From Nematostella vectensis (taxonomy: Eukaryota; Cnidaria; Anthozoa; Actiniaria; Edwardsiidae), in contig NC_064042.1 in the NCBI RefSeq assembly GCF_932526225.1, positions 14,953,040 through 15,017,039 of the forward strand: a DNA stretch of 64,000 nt. The letters run 5' to 3'. The position numbers and the translations under genes were made by a program. Of this stretch, positions 34,446-45,500 are shown piece after piece. The notes under the pieces are model-generated. The model was not told the origin of the DNA. It ran no database searches and saw only the letters and a program-made list of their open reading frames with translations. How positions within the stretch are numbered: the first letter of the stretch is position 1; every line of letters starts with the position of its first letter.

Positions 34446-36379
34446 TATGATAATATATAATGATATATCATTATTAGTCTAATTGTGTTTTGAGTCCCCG
34501 TTTTAGTACGTAAATTTGCTATCTTAACTCAAGCGTGCGGAATTGAACTTATAGGCTTCTTCTCATCTTCGTCTCGTACTCACATTTGTAAAGCCCCAAA
34601 GTTCTTGAATAACCTTCTTGAGCATATTCTGGTTTTGCTTATCTGCCATAGCTTTGCTGGCAAAACATGCAATGACAGGTTTTTTTAAGTTGGAGGACTC
34701 TAGCGATACGAAGCGAAACACGTTTCTACACTGTTTGTGTTTTCCATAATTAGACCAAATGAAACGATGTTTTTTTCCAAAATCGTCTTCTATTTTTGGT
34801 CTTTTGTCCTGGGTACCAGAGGCTCGAGCTTCACTCCAACAACATAGTCAAGACTGGTGTACAGTGTCGGAGTAAAGCTCGAGCTCGAGCCTCTTGTACC
34901 CAGGGTGTTTGTCTCCCTGCATTATGGTTACTTTAGTACTTTTATCTCAAACAATTGTCATGTTTTTTTGTCATGTTTTACTGTCTCTTCGGTAATGACG
35001 CCCAAGTTTAATATACAAAACTTGTGCAGGCTGATGACGTCATACCGCTTCTCGGCCAATCAAAACATTTGCACGAGAGCTTAACGCTTATAACAGTATA
35101 GATACTATATATGATATTTATCATATATCCAATACGTTAAGGAAAAAGTATGTGGCATCTCTTACGAAGATAAGGAGGAACTAGAAAACTCAAGAACCAC
35201 ACAAATGACAATCCCTAGCTGAAAGGGGGTACCGGGAATGGTTTCCACTTCGAAATGATAACGCATAGGGAAGCTGCAATTCAACAATTTTTAAGCGAGA
35301 GAAAGCACTCGCAAACGTGCCATTTTGGAGCTCTCCACTACTGATACATTAATGATATAAGAATAAGAAAAATAACAAGATTGTGGAATCATTTAATAAC
35401 ATTAATGTTTATTATATGGCTACGATAGTACGCGCGCTCTGATTGGCTGTTGAGCGGGCTGGAATCCTACGATGTTACCCGTGGGCAGTTTTTTTCGCAG
35501 CGGGCTTTGTTTACATAGTCAAGTGACTTGGCAAATTTCGACCAAAAAAAAACAAAATCAACCAAAAAGAAAAGAAACAGGTCTTAGAAGTTGATTATAG
35601 GCAACGAGCACTTTGAGTCGGAGTTTTTTTATCCTGACAAGATTGTGTAAAAGAAAATTTTGACAAGAAGAAAAACAATCTGACGAGCCGGCGAGTGCCA
35701 CCGATAGCCAAGAAATACAAAGCTTTTTTATATCGGACAAACAAACAAAAGAATAAATAAAAAGGGGTGCAAATACCCAAGATTCTCTTGAAGGTAGTGC
35801 AGCTTGTTTGTAAATGCAATTTATCCATCAAATCATCCTAAAGCAGCACAAAGTGTTTGGTGTTTTCTTTTACATCAAAAGTTTTTTCCCTACATACCCC
35901 CTACATACCGTGGAGTTTTTACACCAAATAGTCTACTAATGCCGTGAAGACTGATATCTGAGCTTTCTCTTATTGTTTGGATCCATAGCACCTTTACGAT
36001 GAAGCCTTGCTTCCTAAAGGTGAAAATAGGAAGACAATAGTCCGAAAAGTCGTTTAATTATATATCACTGTGCTTGTCACAACGATCAAAACAACGCTGA
36101 ACGGTAAATAAACTAAGCAACCTTTTTGCTTCGCTTTCCATTCATTTGGGCCCACGGATCATTCTTTTTCCGTCTGGATGGCGCTTAAAACCATCTCACT
36201 CCAAGGTCTAGGTGGTATATTGTTTTCTTCTTTCATAGTTGAATGTTTTCACTCTTTCACATTTTTTTAGTTTCCCGCCTTTTTGAAATCGATCGATAAA
36301 CTAATCGATATTCGCGCGAAAGCGAAAGTTGATTTGTTTTCTCGTTATTTCAATATTTAAAAGTCATATAATAAAGCTT
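34446..36379. other. Intergenic, with one hairpin element and no recognised gene
   Basis: Apart from the hairpin at 34808-34904, this is AT-rich sequence whose minus-strand frames (35558-35831) show no domain. Confidence 0.45.
34808..34904. mobile_element. Hairpin element with ~30-bp inverted arms
   Basis: CCTGGGTACCAGAGGCTCGA... at 34808-34837 mirrors ...TCGAGCCTCTTGTACCCAGG ending at 34904, with a small internal duplication of GCTCGA. It resembles the 23494 hairpin in size and in its CCTGGGTA-like ends. Confidence 0.7.
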
Positions 36380-36503
36380 TTATTAACCTCGCTTGCTCGG
36401 GCTGTACGGATAAATATCAGACCTCGGTCTTTTCAGCACCGAGGTCTGATATCATGACCTCGGTCTGATATTTCTTCGTACAGCCCTCGCGCTCGGTTAA
36501 TAA
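36380..36503. mobile_element. Foldback MITE with nested GACCTCGGTC palindromes
   Basis: TTATTAACC...GGGCTGTACG on the left mirrors CGTACAGCCC...GGTTAATAA on the right. The core holds three alternating copies of ATATCAGACCTCGGTC and its complement. The 124-bp unit lies immediately upstream of the duplicated terminal exons of gene A. Confidence 0.75.
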
Positions 36504-36576
36504 GTAGTTATTATCGTTTTATTTTTTACCTTACCACTATTAAGTTTGATAAGAAACCTTTCCCATTTATCTTTAG

Positions 36577-36960
36577 TTGCTCCATTGTCGCCAGCAGCGC
36601 CGCTGACACCAGATACAGTGTCCATCACAAAGCCAGTCTTGGTGTCCGCCAGCACTGACCCAGCGTCTGCCCCGGCAGCCCCGACTGCAGACGAGAAAGA
36701 AAAGGAGGAGAAGAAGAAAGAGAAGCGCTCAGTCAGTCCATCCATGAAAAAAGTCATACCCAGCTTTATAAAGCGATGGGTCGGGATCCAGTATTAAAGG
36801 GATTGTCTTGTCAGCATGTTTTGAGAGAAAAGCGATCGTGATGTCTCACGCGCGTGCCATGATCGCGATCGTGAGTCTGATCGTGTTTATTTGTGTGATA
36901 GTAATCGTGACTGTGATTGCCCATTACCGGAGATACCACTGGTCGATAATCGAGAATTGA
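36577..36960 (+). CDS. Second copy of gene A terminal exons (charged tail, then transmembrane tail)
   Basis: 36577-36797 repeats exon 7 of gene A after the same CCCATTTATCTTTAG acceptor. Its acidic/basic run (DEKEKEEKKKEKRSVSP) and IKRWVGIQY end are kept, and an extra segment near the start (PLTPDTVSITKPVLV) makes it 12 codons longer. 36815-36960 repeats the transmembrane frame. All frames are open and phases are conserved, which suggests use or recent origin. There is no upstream exon set between 32.4 and 36.5 kb, so these are either alternative distal last exons of gene A or an orphan remnant of a duplicated gene. Confidence 0.55.
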
Positions 36961-37764
36961 GAGATTGAAGTTGCTATCACGTGCCGTTCATTGAACCAGA
37001 GTTCAAGATTATGGTCACGTGTATTGAGTTGAGCCAAAAACTTTTGTTTCCTGTGCTCAAATCAGAATTCCACAACATTTAAATAACGAAAAACGGGGAT
37101 CTAAAAAAGCGCGAGGAAAACAGCGCACACCCCCCAAACTCCTATCTCGAAAACATTCTACAGGCTAGTTCTCTATAGAGGAAAGAGGAATAAGTACTAT
37201 AACAAGCTCTATGGAAGCCAGGGGAACAAGTACGAAACAAAAAATGACATTTTATGCAAGAAGTATAGCTGCTGATATATTAATCATAGAGTTAAGCTTA
37301 AAGCTGTAATGATTCAGTGATACCTCTATTAAGCAACCAACCCTATTTAAAGTATACATTATACAAAGTGCATTATACAAAATACTTTCTATCCTCTAAG
37401 ACGAGCCACTTTCCCTGGCCCGAGGGTGACCACTTAATAAAGCTACCACTGTTACCAATGCAATTTTTCATATTTGAAATAAAAAGTTTTAGAAAACCTT
37501 GCTTTATATATTGACGTGAAAAGATATTGTATAATTTTAATTTCTGTGGGAAGCTTCATCAAACATATTGTCAGATCTTCTGGGCAATTCGATTGACACG
37601 AAAGATTAGAATGACCTTTATAACCTTATTTTTCTCACCAATATCATTCGCACTCTTATTTAGGCCATTTGTTTGTTAGAATTTTTTTGTAAAAAGCTAC
37701 AGTCTGTGTAGCGAAGCCGTATCAAGACTTTTGTCGGGAAAGCTCACGTTAGAAATTACACTTA

Positions 37765-37858
37765 GTAGCCCTTATAGACGGCTTGCACTTTTTAGTAGAT
37801 CACGTGACTTGGTAGCCCTTATAGACGGCTTGCACTTTTTAGTAGATCACGTGACTTG
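37765..37858 (+). repeat. Perfect 47-bp direct duplication
   Basis: GTAGCCCTTATAGACGGCTT followed by GCACTTTTTAGTAGATCACG and TGACTTG occurs twice back to back with no difference seen, so the duplication is recent. Confidence 0.9.
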
Positions 37859-37933
37859 GTTGTAGTCATCCGCGCTTCAGCGTTTGGGCTACCTGTGGTA
37901 CGATAACAACAACAAAAAGCAAGTTGTTTTTAT

Positions 37934-38105
37934 GTCAGAAAGGGCTTATTTTCATCGAAAGATTTTATTTCGTTTTGTCGCGCTGTCTGGTGTGACGGCC
38001 ACAGCCATTTCTGTGTTTATTTTGGCGCGAATTTGTCTTTCAAAAGTGTTTTCTAGGCGAAATCGCCTAGCAATCCTCTCAAACGTGCTAAACGAGCCCA
38101 CGTAA
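37934..38105 (+). CDS. Small open frame with a possible membrane segment
   Basis: A 57-codon frame starts MSERAYFHRKILFRF and has one hydrophobic stretch (VTATAISVFILARICL) followed by basic residues. No family is recognised and no splice partner was found. It may be chance coding potential in the duplicated flank. Confidence 0.2.
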
Positions 38106-38259
38106 TAAAGATCCTAACAAAATAGCACACAAATACTATACCGCTGGGGAAATAGCTGCTGCTGAATGCCTAAGTTGCACTAGTTCCGCATGAGCTATTT
38201 AGCTGCTATCAACTCCCTTGTTTCTTTTTATGATATGGTTCAAGGATCCACGATTATCT

Positions 38260-38280
38260 CCCCCCCCCCCCCCCCCCCCC
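38260..38280 (+). repeat. Poly-C run of 21 bases
   Basis: An uninterrupted run of C. Its length may be inaccurate because such runs are prone to sequencing error. Confidence 0.9.
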
Positions 38281-38975
38281 TTAATGCGCCACTGGGTTTT
38301 GTCGCCGCAAAATAATGCTTTGAACCAATATCAGGACTTCTTTACTTCTGGTAATTAAAATGCGAAAATGGCAGCCGCTATTTTGGGTGGTAGCTGACGT
38401 TTGTGCGACCAATATTTTATGGGTTTTAGATAAGAGGCCGTTATGGAGGGTGGTCATTTAGTATAAAGTCTCCTAGTTTCATGAGGTCAATAGTCATAAT
38501 GATACGGCACGATGTCGCAATAAAATTCAGTAAAATAAAATAAAAGTAATAACAGAGTATAACAGCTTGTGCGCGAGTGAAAGGTTAGTTGCAAAGTATG
38601 TTTAGAATTGAGTGCCAGTACCCATAATCGTACTTTACCGAAAAAAAAAATCTGGATAATTCTTTTATTCAAGAAACGACTCGTAATTAAATTTCCTGCT
38701 ATACACAAAACTTACAAAATACAAAAACGTTAGTCGCTACGATCTCTTTATAGCTATTTTAGTGTTTGCACAGGGCCACATGTTTGAAAAATGAAGTAAG
38801 ATTTTGTGTCACCCGGAGGCGTTTCCCAACAAGTCCACGGCAAATCAGCGTTAACAAGTCAAACGGTTCTGTCTGCAGCTTTACCTTACGTTATGGTAGT
38901 GGGAGGGGCTAGATCTCACTGCATTATTAAAGAGTTGTTTTCTAACTTTAGTCAGGGTTAGTATAGAGAGTTAAA
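38281..38975. other. Upstream flank of gene B
   Basis: No gene recognised. An ATTATTAAAG motif near 38922 lies about 50 bp before the start codon of gene B but is a poor TATA match. Confidence 0.4.
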
Positions 38976-41295
38976 ATGATGGTTAGATATTATTTCGTCG
39001 TAGCTTTAGCGTTGAAGTTTGGTTGTGTCACGACAGAAGGTAAGTCTAAAAACCGAATTATTTCAATTATTTTTGTTTTTATTTTCGAAAGTTGAAATTG
39101 ATCATATGAGAAATTCAAACCTTTTGAAAGAAATGACAGTATTACTCTAGGAGAAAAAAAAGATACTAACGCCCTTTTATTTTAACTAATGCAAAAAAAA
39201 GCTAGGAAAATAACTACCGAAAGAGTTAGTTGTTGGTTGTAAAGTAATGTCAGTAATCTCCCGGCTGTGCTTTGCCCGCACAGAAAGTAAAATTACAGAA
39301 GTTTTTGAGGTGCAGAAACGATGCTTAAAATTAAGTACTTTTTATTATTGTCCCTTTCAGGCAGTAAACATATGGTAAATATATGGTAATATATCGTATG
39401 ATAAATTCTAATAAAAAAGGTTATGATGAAAAAAAAGGCTCTTTTCCGCTGAACAAAAGAGGAAAAAAACGTCTTTCACGGAACCACGGGTTTCCGCATA
39501 CGGTTAGCCGTCTTCGTCCAGTTTAAACTAGTGTCATGCAAACAGAACGCGTAACCGTAAAAGCGCGCGATTCTACAGGTATCGAGTAAAAAGAGCCCTA
39601 CCTGTGCCTTTTTTTAATTGTTTTGTGTAAGAAAATGTCGAGCGTGACAATATATAACTTGCGTGACAAAATATCACTTGTGCAGATCAAACTTGCGTGA
39701 CTTGCATCAAAACAAAGGACGTCACGACAACCAAGACACTTCCGCCACAGACGTGCACCGTGACGACTACCAAGCTCGCGACGTGCACTCCCTCGCAGAC
39801 GTGCTACCCCAACGTGCCAGCTTGCGTCCTGATCCCCGCGACCACGCCCTGCGTGGCGACCACAACCACGTGCTTCAAGGAGACGAGCGTGACCAAGACT
39901 GAATTCATTAGGCCTACAGTCACGTGCACAGATACGACCACCAAGGTATGATCACGTGCATGTCGAGGTAAGGTCACGCAAAGATCACGTGCAAAAATAT
40001 AACCAAGGTTATATTTTTATAACCACGTACATGTTGAGATAAGATCACGTTCATTATTAGGTGTGGTCACGTTGACATGTATAAACACTAGGGTGAAATG
40101 GTAGTCATGCCATAAGATGGCACTGCTTTGCATGATGGTATTGCGGGACAAGAGATTACTGGGTATCCATGTGAAGAAAACTATTTATTCATGGACGGGC
40201 GATGTACACTTTATCCGTTGATTTTCCCATTTATCCTACACTCTTATCACATTGATGACCTTTTCCATTAGATGGTGACTTGCACGCCGACAGCGAACTG
40301 CTTCCCTCTCTACAAAGCTTCCTGTCTGAATATGTACTTGATGCAAGCTTGTCACACAATCACCACCACAGTCCCATGCAGCGAGAGCGTGACACCTACC
40401 GTAACACCCACTAGCGTGACACCCACTAGCGTGACACCCACTACCGTGACACCCACTACCGTGACACCCACTACCGTGACACCCACTACCGTGACACCCA
40501 CTAGCGTGTCACCAGATATCTCTAGCAATGTCTGGACCGAGACCGTCACTGTCACATCTACCACTACTGTGACGGCACTTCCTCCTCATGCAACCCCCGC
40601 CGCCCCTACCACCTCTGCCGCCCCAGCACCGTCTCCTGCAGCGCCCCAACCCGCCATGACAGCCAACAAGAAACAAGCCATCGCATCTCCTCTACAACCG
40701 TCGCCTTCCTGGGTAGTGGTGCCTTCTGGATCAATTCTAAGAACCACAACGACTGTCTGGAAAACTGAGATATTCACGCCTACCAACATTGCGTGGTCTT
40801 CAATTTCACCACCTATGCTGACCACGACTGTGCTTGTAACAACTACTGGTAAGAAAATAGATTGGTATGCTGTCTGTTTGCTTAAAATCTAAGGGTTTCT
40901 CAAGGCTGAAAAAAGATTTTGATAATGAATCACAGCATTTGTTATTATTTTTGCCAAAGCTTGAATGTGGGTGAAAACAAGCAATTCTTTTTTCAACGTC
41001 AGCCGCAACACCTGCTGTGGGGTCTGGACCCGCGCCCGAACCTGCGCCCGCGCCCGCAGGATCAGGGCCCGCACCCGAACCAACACACACACCAATAGGA
41101 TCAGGGCCCGCACCAACACCCGCACCAGCAGGATCAGGGCCCGCACCAACACCCGCACCAGCAGGATCAGGGCCCGCACCCGCACCCACACCAGCGCCTG
41201 ACAAAGCAAAAGATGAAAATGAAAAAATGGGAAAGAAAGAAAGTAAAAAAGATAAAGCTCAAAAAAGAAGCAATCGTGCGCATCACAAACAGTAA
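38976..41295 (+). CDS. Gene B: secreted Thr/Cys/Pro-rich mucin-like paralogue of gene A without a VWA domain
   Basis: Four exons join in phase: 38976-39039, 39686-39945, 40272-40848 and 41003-41295 (397 codons). Exon 1 is a signal peptide (MMVRYYFVVALALKFGCV), and a second ATG follows directly. Exon 2 is nearly identical to the 3' two-thirds of gene A exon 5 (CTPSQTCYPNVPACVL, CFKETSVTKTEF). Exon 3 parallels gene A exon 6, with CTPTANCFPLYKASC, a VTPT[ST] pentapeptide array (about eight copies near 40390-40510), a KKQ dibasic site and the conserved PSPSWVVVPSGS ... NIAWSSISPP block. Exon 4 carries repeats of GSGPAPTPAPA and a Lys/Ser-rich basic end. The VWA exons are missing, so it probably acts as an extracellular structural or mucus-type protein. 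Its role is unknown. AATAAA lies at 41674. Confidence 0.82.
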
Positions 41296-42504
41296 GTTCT
41301 GACGTCTCCCCAATATCCGACTTCTGACTTCTAGATAAAGTCACCTTGCTTGCGGCAAAACGACTTAACTATCACTTGCGAGTCACTGAAGTTTGTGACT
41401 TGCACTAGCGCGCAAGTGTATTGGCGCTCGAGTTTCCTTCACTCGTGGATATCTTTTCCATGCGGTCACGTAACCCCGCTGTGTTTTCTTGCTTTGAAGT
41501 GCGTCCTTCAGGCCGAGGTCGACCTTCTCCACAAGATGAAGAGACGCTCTTGACTGCCTTGACCCAAGATTTATGTCCGCTTTAAAGAGTAGAGCTCTTA
41601 AACTTGTTCATAGTTTAAATCTTAGAATACCATTGAATGGATTGAATATAAATGAAAAAATATATATGTATTTAATAAATAAAGTTAAAAATAGATTGTG
41701 GACCAACACCGTGGCAACAGTAGGAAGTTTGAGCGTGGCGTGCCGTGACGTTTAGGGACTTTTCGTGAATAGGTCACGAAAGCCCAAAACATTGCATTCG
41801 GGCAAACGTTAGTGGGGAAGGGAGGGGGGTCTCAAAAGTTTGGTAGGTGGACACACTCGTCTGATAAGTTGACAAATTTAAAAAGTAAAGCAATAAAAAA
41901 CAGTCTCTTTCTAATTCATCAACATCTTACACGTTAAGCATTTTTTTTTCAGACGCGACTTTTACTGACACAAGAAAATAGACCCAGAGACAAGTCTCGT
42001 TAAGATTCGCTTTTGTTGACTTCCAAAAAGTATCCACATTTTTGCAAAAAATAATGAAAAAAAATCTTTTTTTTTTATTAAAAAAGAATTCAGTTTCAAA
42101 TCATAAAAGTAACGATAAATTATGTTTAATCCGCCAGCGAACAGCTCACCTGTGCAACCTTTTAGTGTTAAAGTTGCCATTCAAATTACGGGTGGGTTAC
42201 GGGTTTGAAACCATAACAAACAAAACTTCTAAAAAATAAAATATTTCAATTGCAAAATACAATCGGAAAACATAACAAAATTAGCTACAGCAGAAGTATT
42301 ACAGCAATTAAAGTACATCTAAGAAGATAGGGGGATAAAAAGATGATTAAAATCTATGAAAATCCAAGGGAATGTTAAGTAGTGAATGAATAATTAAATA
42401 GAGTGTGTCATTGTTGACGAATACCCGATGATCCAAAGAGGGAGCATCTCAAAAGCGCCGGGTCGACCTCTCCGGCTTGTGATCTTTAATCGGCGTAAAT
42501 CGTG
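41296..42504. other. Intergenic between genes B and C
   Basis: Contains the likely poly(A) signal of gene B (AATAAATAAA from 41674). No further gene was seen. Frames at 41350-41755 and 42042-42239 lack support. Confidence 0.5.
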
Positions 42505-45500
42505 ATGACAGGGAAAATGCCGTCGTCTGAGGTCGTTCTAGGTATTGTTCTGTGCTGGTTTTTCAGTGCTGCGCTGGCGAAAAGCGTCCCCGGCCAAGGT
42601 GAGTACATTAAGCAATGCCAGCTTCAGCAGGTTTGCTTATACATACGGGCGTGCTGTATTTGTTTTGTTTTAGCTAAAGAGCGAGCAAAAGTTAGTCACG
42701 ATACACACTTCAATCGGAGATAAGTTCTAAATAACTAAGTGTCGAAAAGAGATGTCTTGTTCTTGTCTTCTATTGAAATGGCTACTTGCTTTTAATGGAT
42801 AAATTTAATGTTGCGAAACGGTTTCTTTTTTCTTTTTTTTTTTACTTTTGCAAGGTTAAAACCGTTCCGATCTAACATATTTCAAAATCCGTCATTAGCC
42901 TAAGTACAAAACTCCCGTTTTCAAGTTTTCGGGGCTATTCATTTTTGCTAGCAAGCATTCGAATTTTATAATGACTTTCATTTTGATTTGAGGGCGTGCC
43001 ACTTTCATGATCCATAGATTAGCTTATTTCTTTTTCGCTAAAGTTGTAAATAATTAGTCCTTAGAGAAATATTGATTACCGTAACTAAGAAAAAAAAAAG
43101 ATTCTAATAGTATAATAGCACCATCAACATGTTTATATTTTGCAATTAGCTGTCGAAAAAAATTAATTATTACGATATTATTACATTTTTTACAATTTGA
43201 AATTTACTATAATACAAATAATGGCTTTGGGGTCGTTACTTCTCCAAAAGGTATATGTATATTCGCTCGCAAACGGAGCTGTTTTGAAATACATTTCTCA
43301 ACAACAGAAACAGAAGAAAGCTGGTTATTTTTAGGATCTAATTCAAAATCAGGCATTTCACCTCCATGAAGACTTGGATGACATAGCTGTCAAAGGTCTT
43401 TGCGCCGAGTGAAGATGAAGATGAGATTGGCTGAAATGCTAGGATCTGTAAAGATCCGTGTATAACTAGCAAGAAAATTGACGTGAATAAAACGAAAAAC
43501 AGAAAAAAAATGTATGGACATTTAACCAACATTTCACATTTCACATTTGACATTTAACCTACCTCTTCTCTTGTTAGTTTTCGCGCAATGTTGCATTTTC
43601 ATCTATTTTATTTTGAGTCGTCAAGACAAAAAAATACGGAAATCTTTTCAGATATAACCCCATGCATTGTAAAACTATGTATATATATTGACTATGATGT
43701 CTCTAGCAAGGATTGGCGGAGAGGGGTGTTCAGTCTCAGTTATCCTATGGAGAAAGGATAGTGACTCTTTCATAAGAAATAACCCACGTTTTGGCGGCAA
43801 GGAGGATTCACCCTGCGCCTGCACATGACGATATCGTGGTCAGCAGCTTTTGTAGGGGAGCATGAGCACACATACATGCAAACTACATGCACAAAAACAA
43901 AGACACACACTCCTCTAAATGGTAATACTTGCACTCTTTTTCAACACATGCGTAGATGCACCTCGTAATTTGGTCAAGAGAGAAGCACAGAACAGCTCGG
44001 ATTCAGGTATGTAGTGTGTCATGTCGCTACAAAGGCCATCAATCATCATGCGAGAATGTTGTCAGAATCAATCATCACAGTTTTGATTCCGTCAGAATGA
44101 TTTCGTCGTGCTCAAGAATTTCTTTGCCTCGCTAGCTGGCTATGAAGGTTCTTATAAAGGATCTTCATTGGTTTTAGTTTACTTTACAAAACATTTGGTT
44201 TTAGTTTACTTTACAAAACATTTGGTTTTAGTTTACTTTACAAAACTGTAGAGGTTGCTTTGATAGCGCTGGTCTCGCTATAAAGACGATTTTGATGACA
44301 AAGAACACCGTAACACCTTTCTCTATTAGCATATTATAGACACATGAGAGTATTGCTTAGCTTTCATTGGCTTACCATATGTCATGTGGCTGGAACGCTG
44401 ATTTCTTATTGGTTTATCTCTTCTAATTGGCGCATCACATAAATCGCGACAGTATTTTTTATTGCCTAATCGCATGACACGTGCCCGAAACTTTCTCTTC
44501 TTTACCCATTGGTTAAGCGCTTCCGATTTCTTTCTTAATTGTATTCCAGGAATCTGCCAGAAGCCTATCGACCTTGTTCTTGCTCTGGACAGCTCCGAAA
44601 GCGTCGGCGCAGAAAACTGGATGAAGATGATCAACGCTACCATCAAATTCGTCAACCAGTTCGACGTCCGATACACGCGCTTTGGTCTGATCCAATTCCA
44701 CTCGAGTCCCGAAGTCCCTATAGTCCTATCCTCATTTCCGGATAACAAGACGCTAAGTGAGACCATAGCGAAGGTATACTACAAGGCAGGGAGCACAAGG
44801 ACGGATCTCGCGGCCATGAAGGTGGTCGAGGTGTTCAAGGCCGCGTCTCATCGTAAGGCCAGCAAAGTCGCCGTCTTCATCCTCGGGGGACTCTCTACTG
44901 ATGTGTACGTCTCTCAAGGTCAGTGAGATATTGAACTATGGTGCCGTGGAATTCTTATAACTCTACTCTTTTGGTAACGCAACTTCTCGATAGCTCTACC
45001 ACCATAGTGGCTCGACATTTAGATAACTTTACTCGCTCAGTAACTCGAATCTCTCGATGAATTTTCCACCTTAGTAACTCGAAACTCAGATAACTCTAAC
45101 CCCCCAGTAACTAGAATCTTTAAATAACTCGACTACCTTGGTAACTCGAACCATGTCTCCCCATCTCATTGTGCATATTTTGGTTGCTGAGGCTTGGTTT
45201 TGTGGTAACCCTGTGTTGTGTGTATTATGAAATAATGCGAGGTGCTTGCTGGGTGTGTCTCTGACAAGTTCCCCTCCCCCCCCACACACACACGCACAAA
45301 CAAACACACAAACACCCTCTCTCCTGTCGTTTCGCCGCATTACAATTAGTATGGGCCGGACCATTTTTTGGTACCAAATCGGGTTACAAAACATGAATAC
45401 CATCAAATGAAACCTTAGATTGAGAGGATTAAAAATATGTATGATAGACTTTGCGAAAGAGTAGCTTTAGCATATAATTTTAGGGTTTAAAGCATGAAAA

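Larger units (their letters stand above)
36530..37950 (+). repeat. Segmental duplication of 32.05-33.4 kb
   Basis: Long runs are nearly identical between the two places, including AGCGATCGTGATGTCTCA, the CACGTG-containing 3' untranslated part, GACGAGCCACTTTCCCTG (near 32970 and 37400) and AAAAAGCAAGTTGTTTTT (near 33376 and 37913). Indels accumulate toward the distal end. Confidence 0.85.

Noticed and set aside
40806-41344. Minus-strand Gly/Ala/Pro-rich frames and alternative plus frame of Arg/Thr repeats
   Set aside because: Opposite-strand and off-frame shadows of gene B exon 4, whose own frame joins in phase with exon 3.
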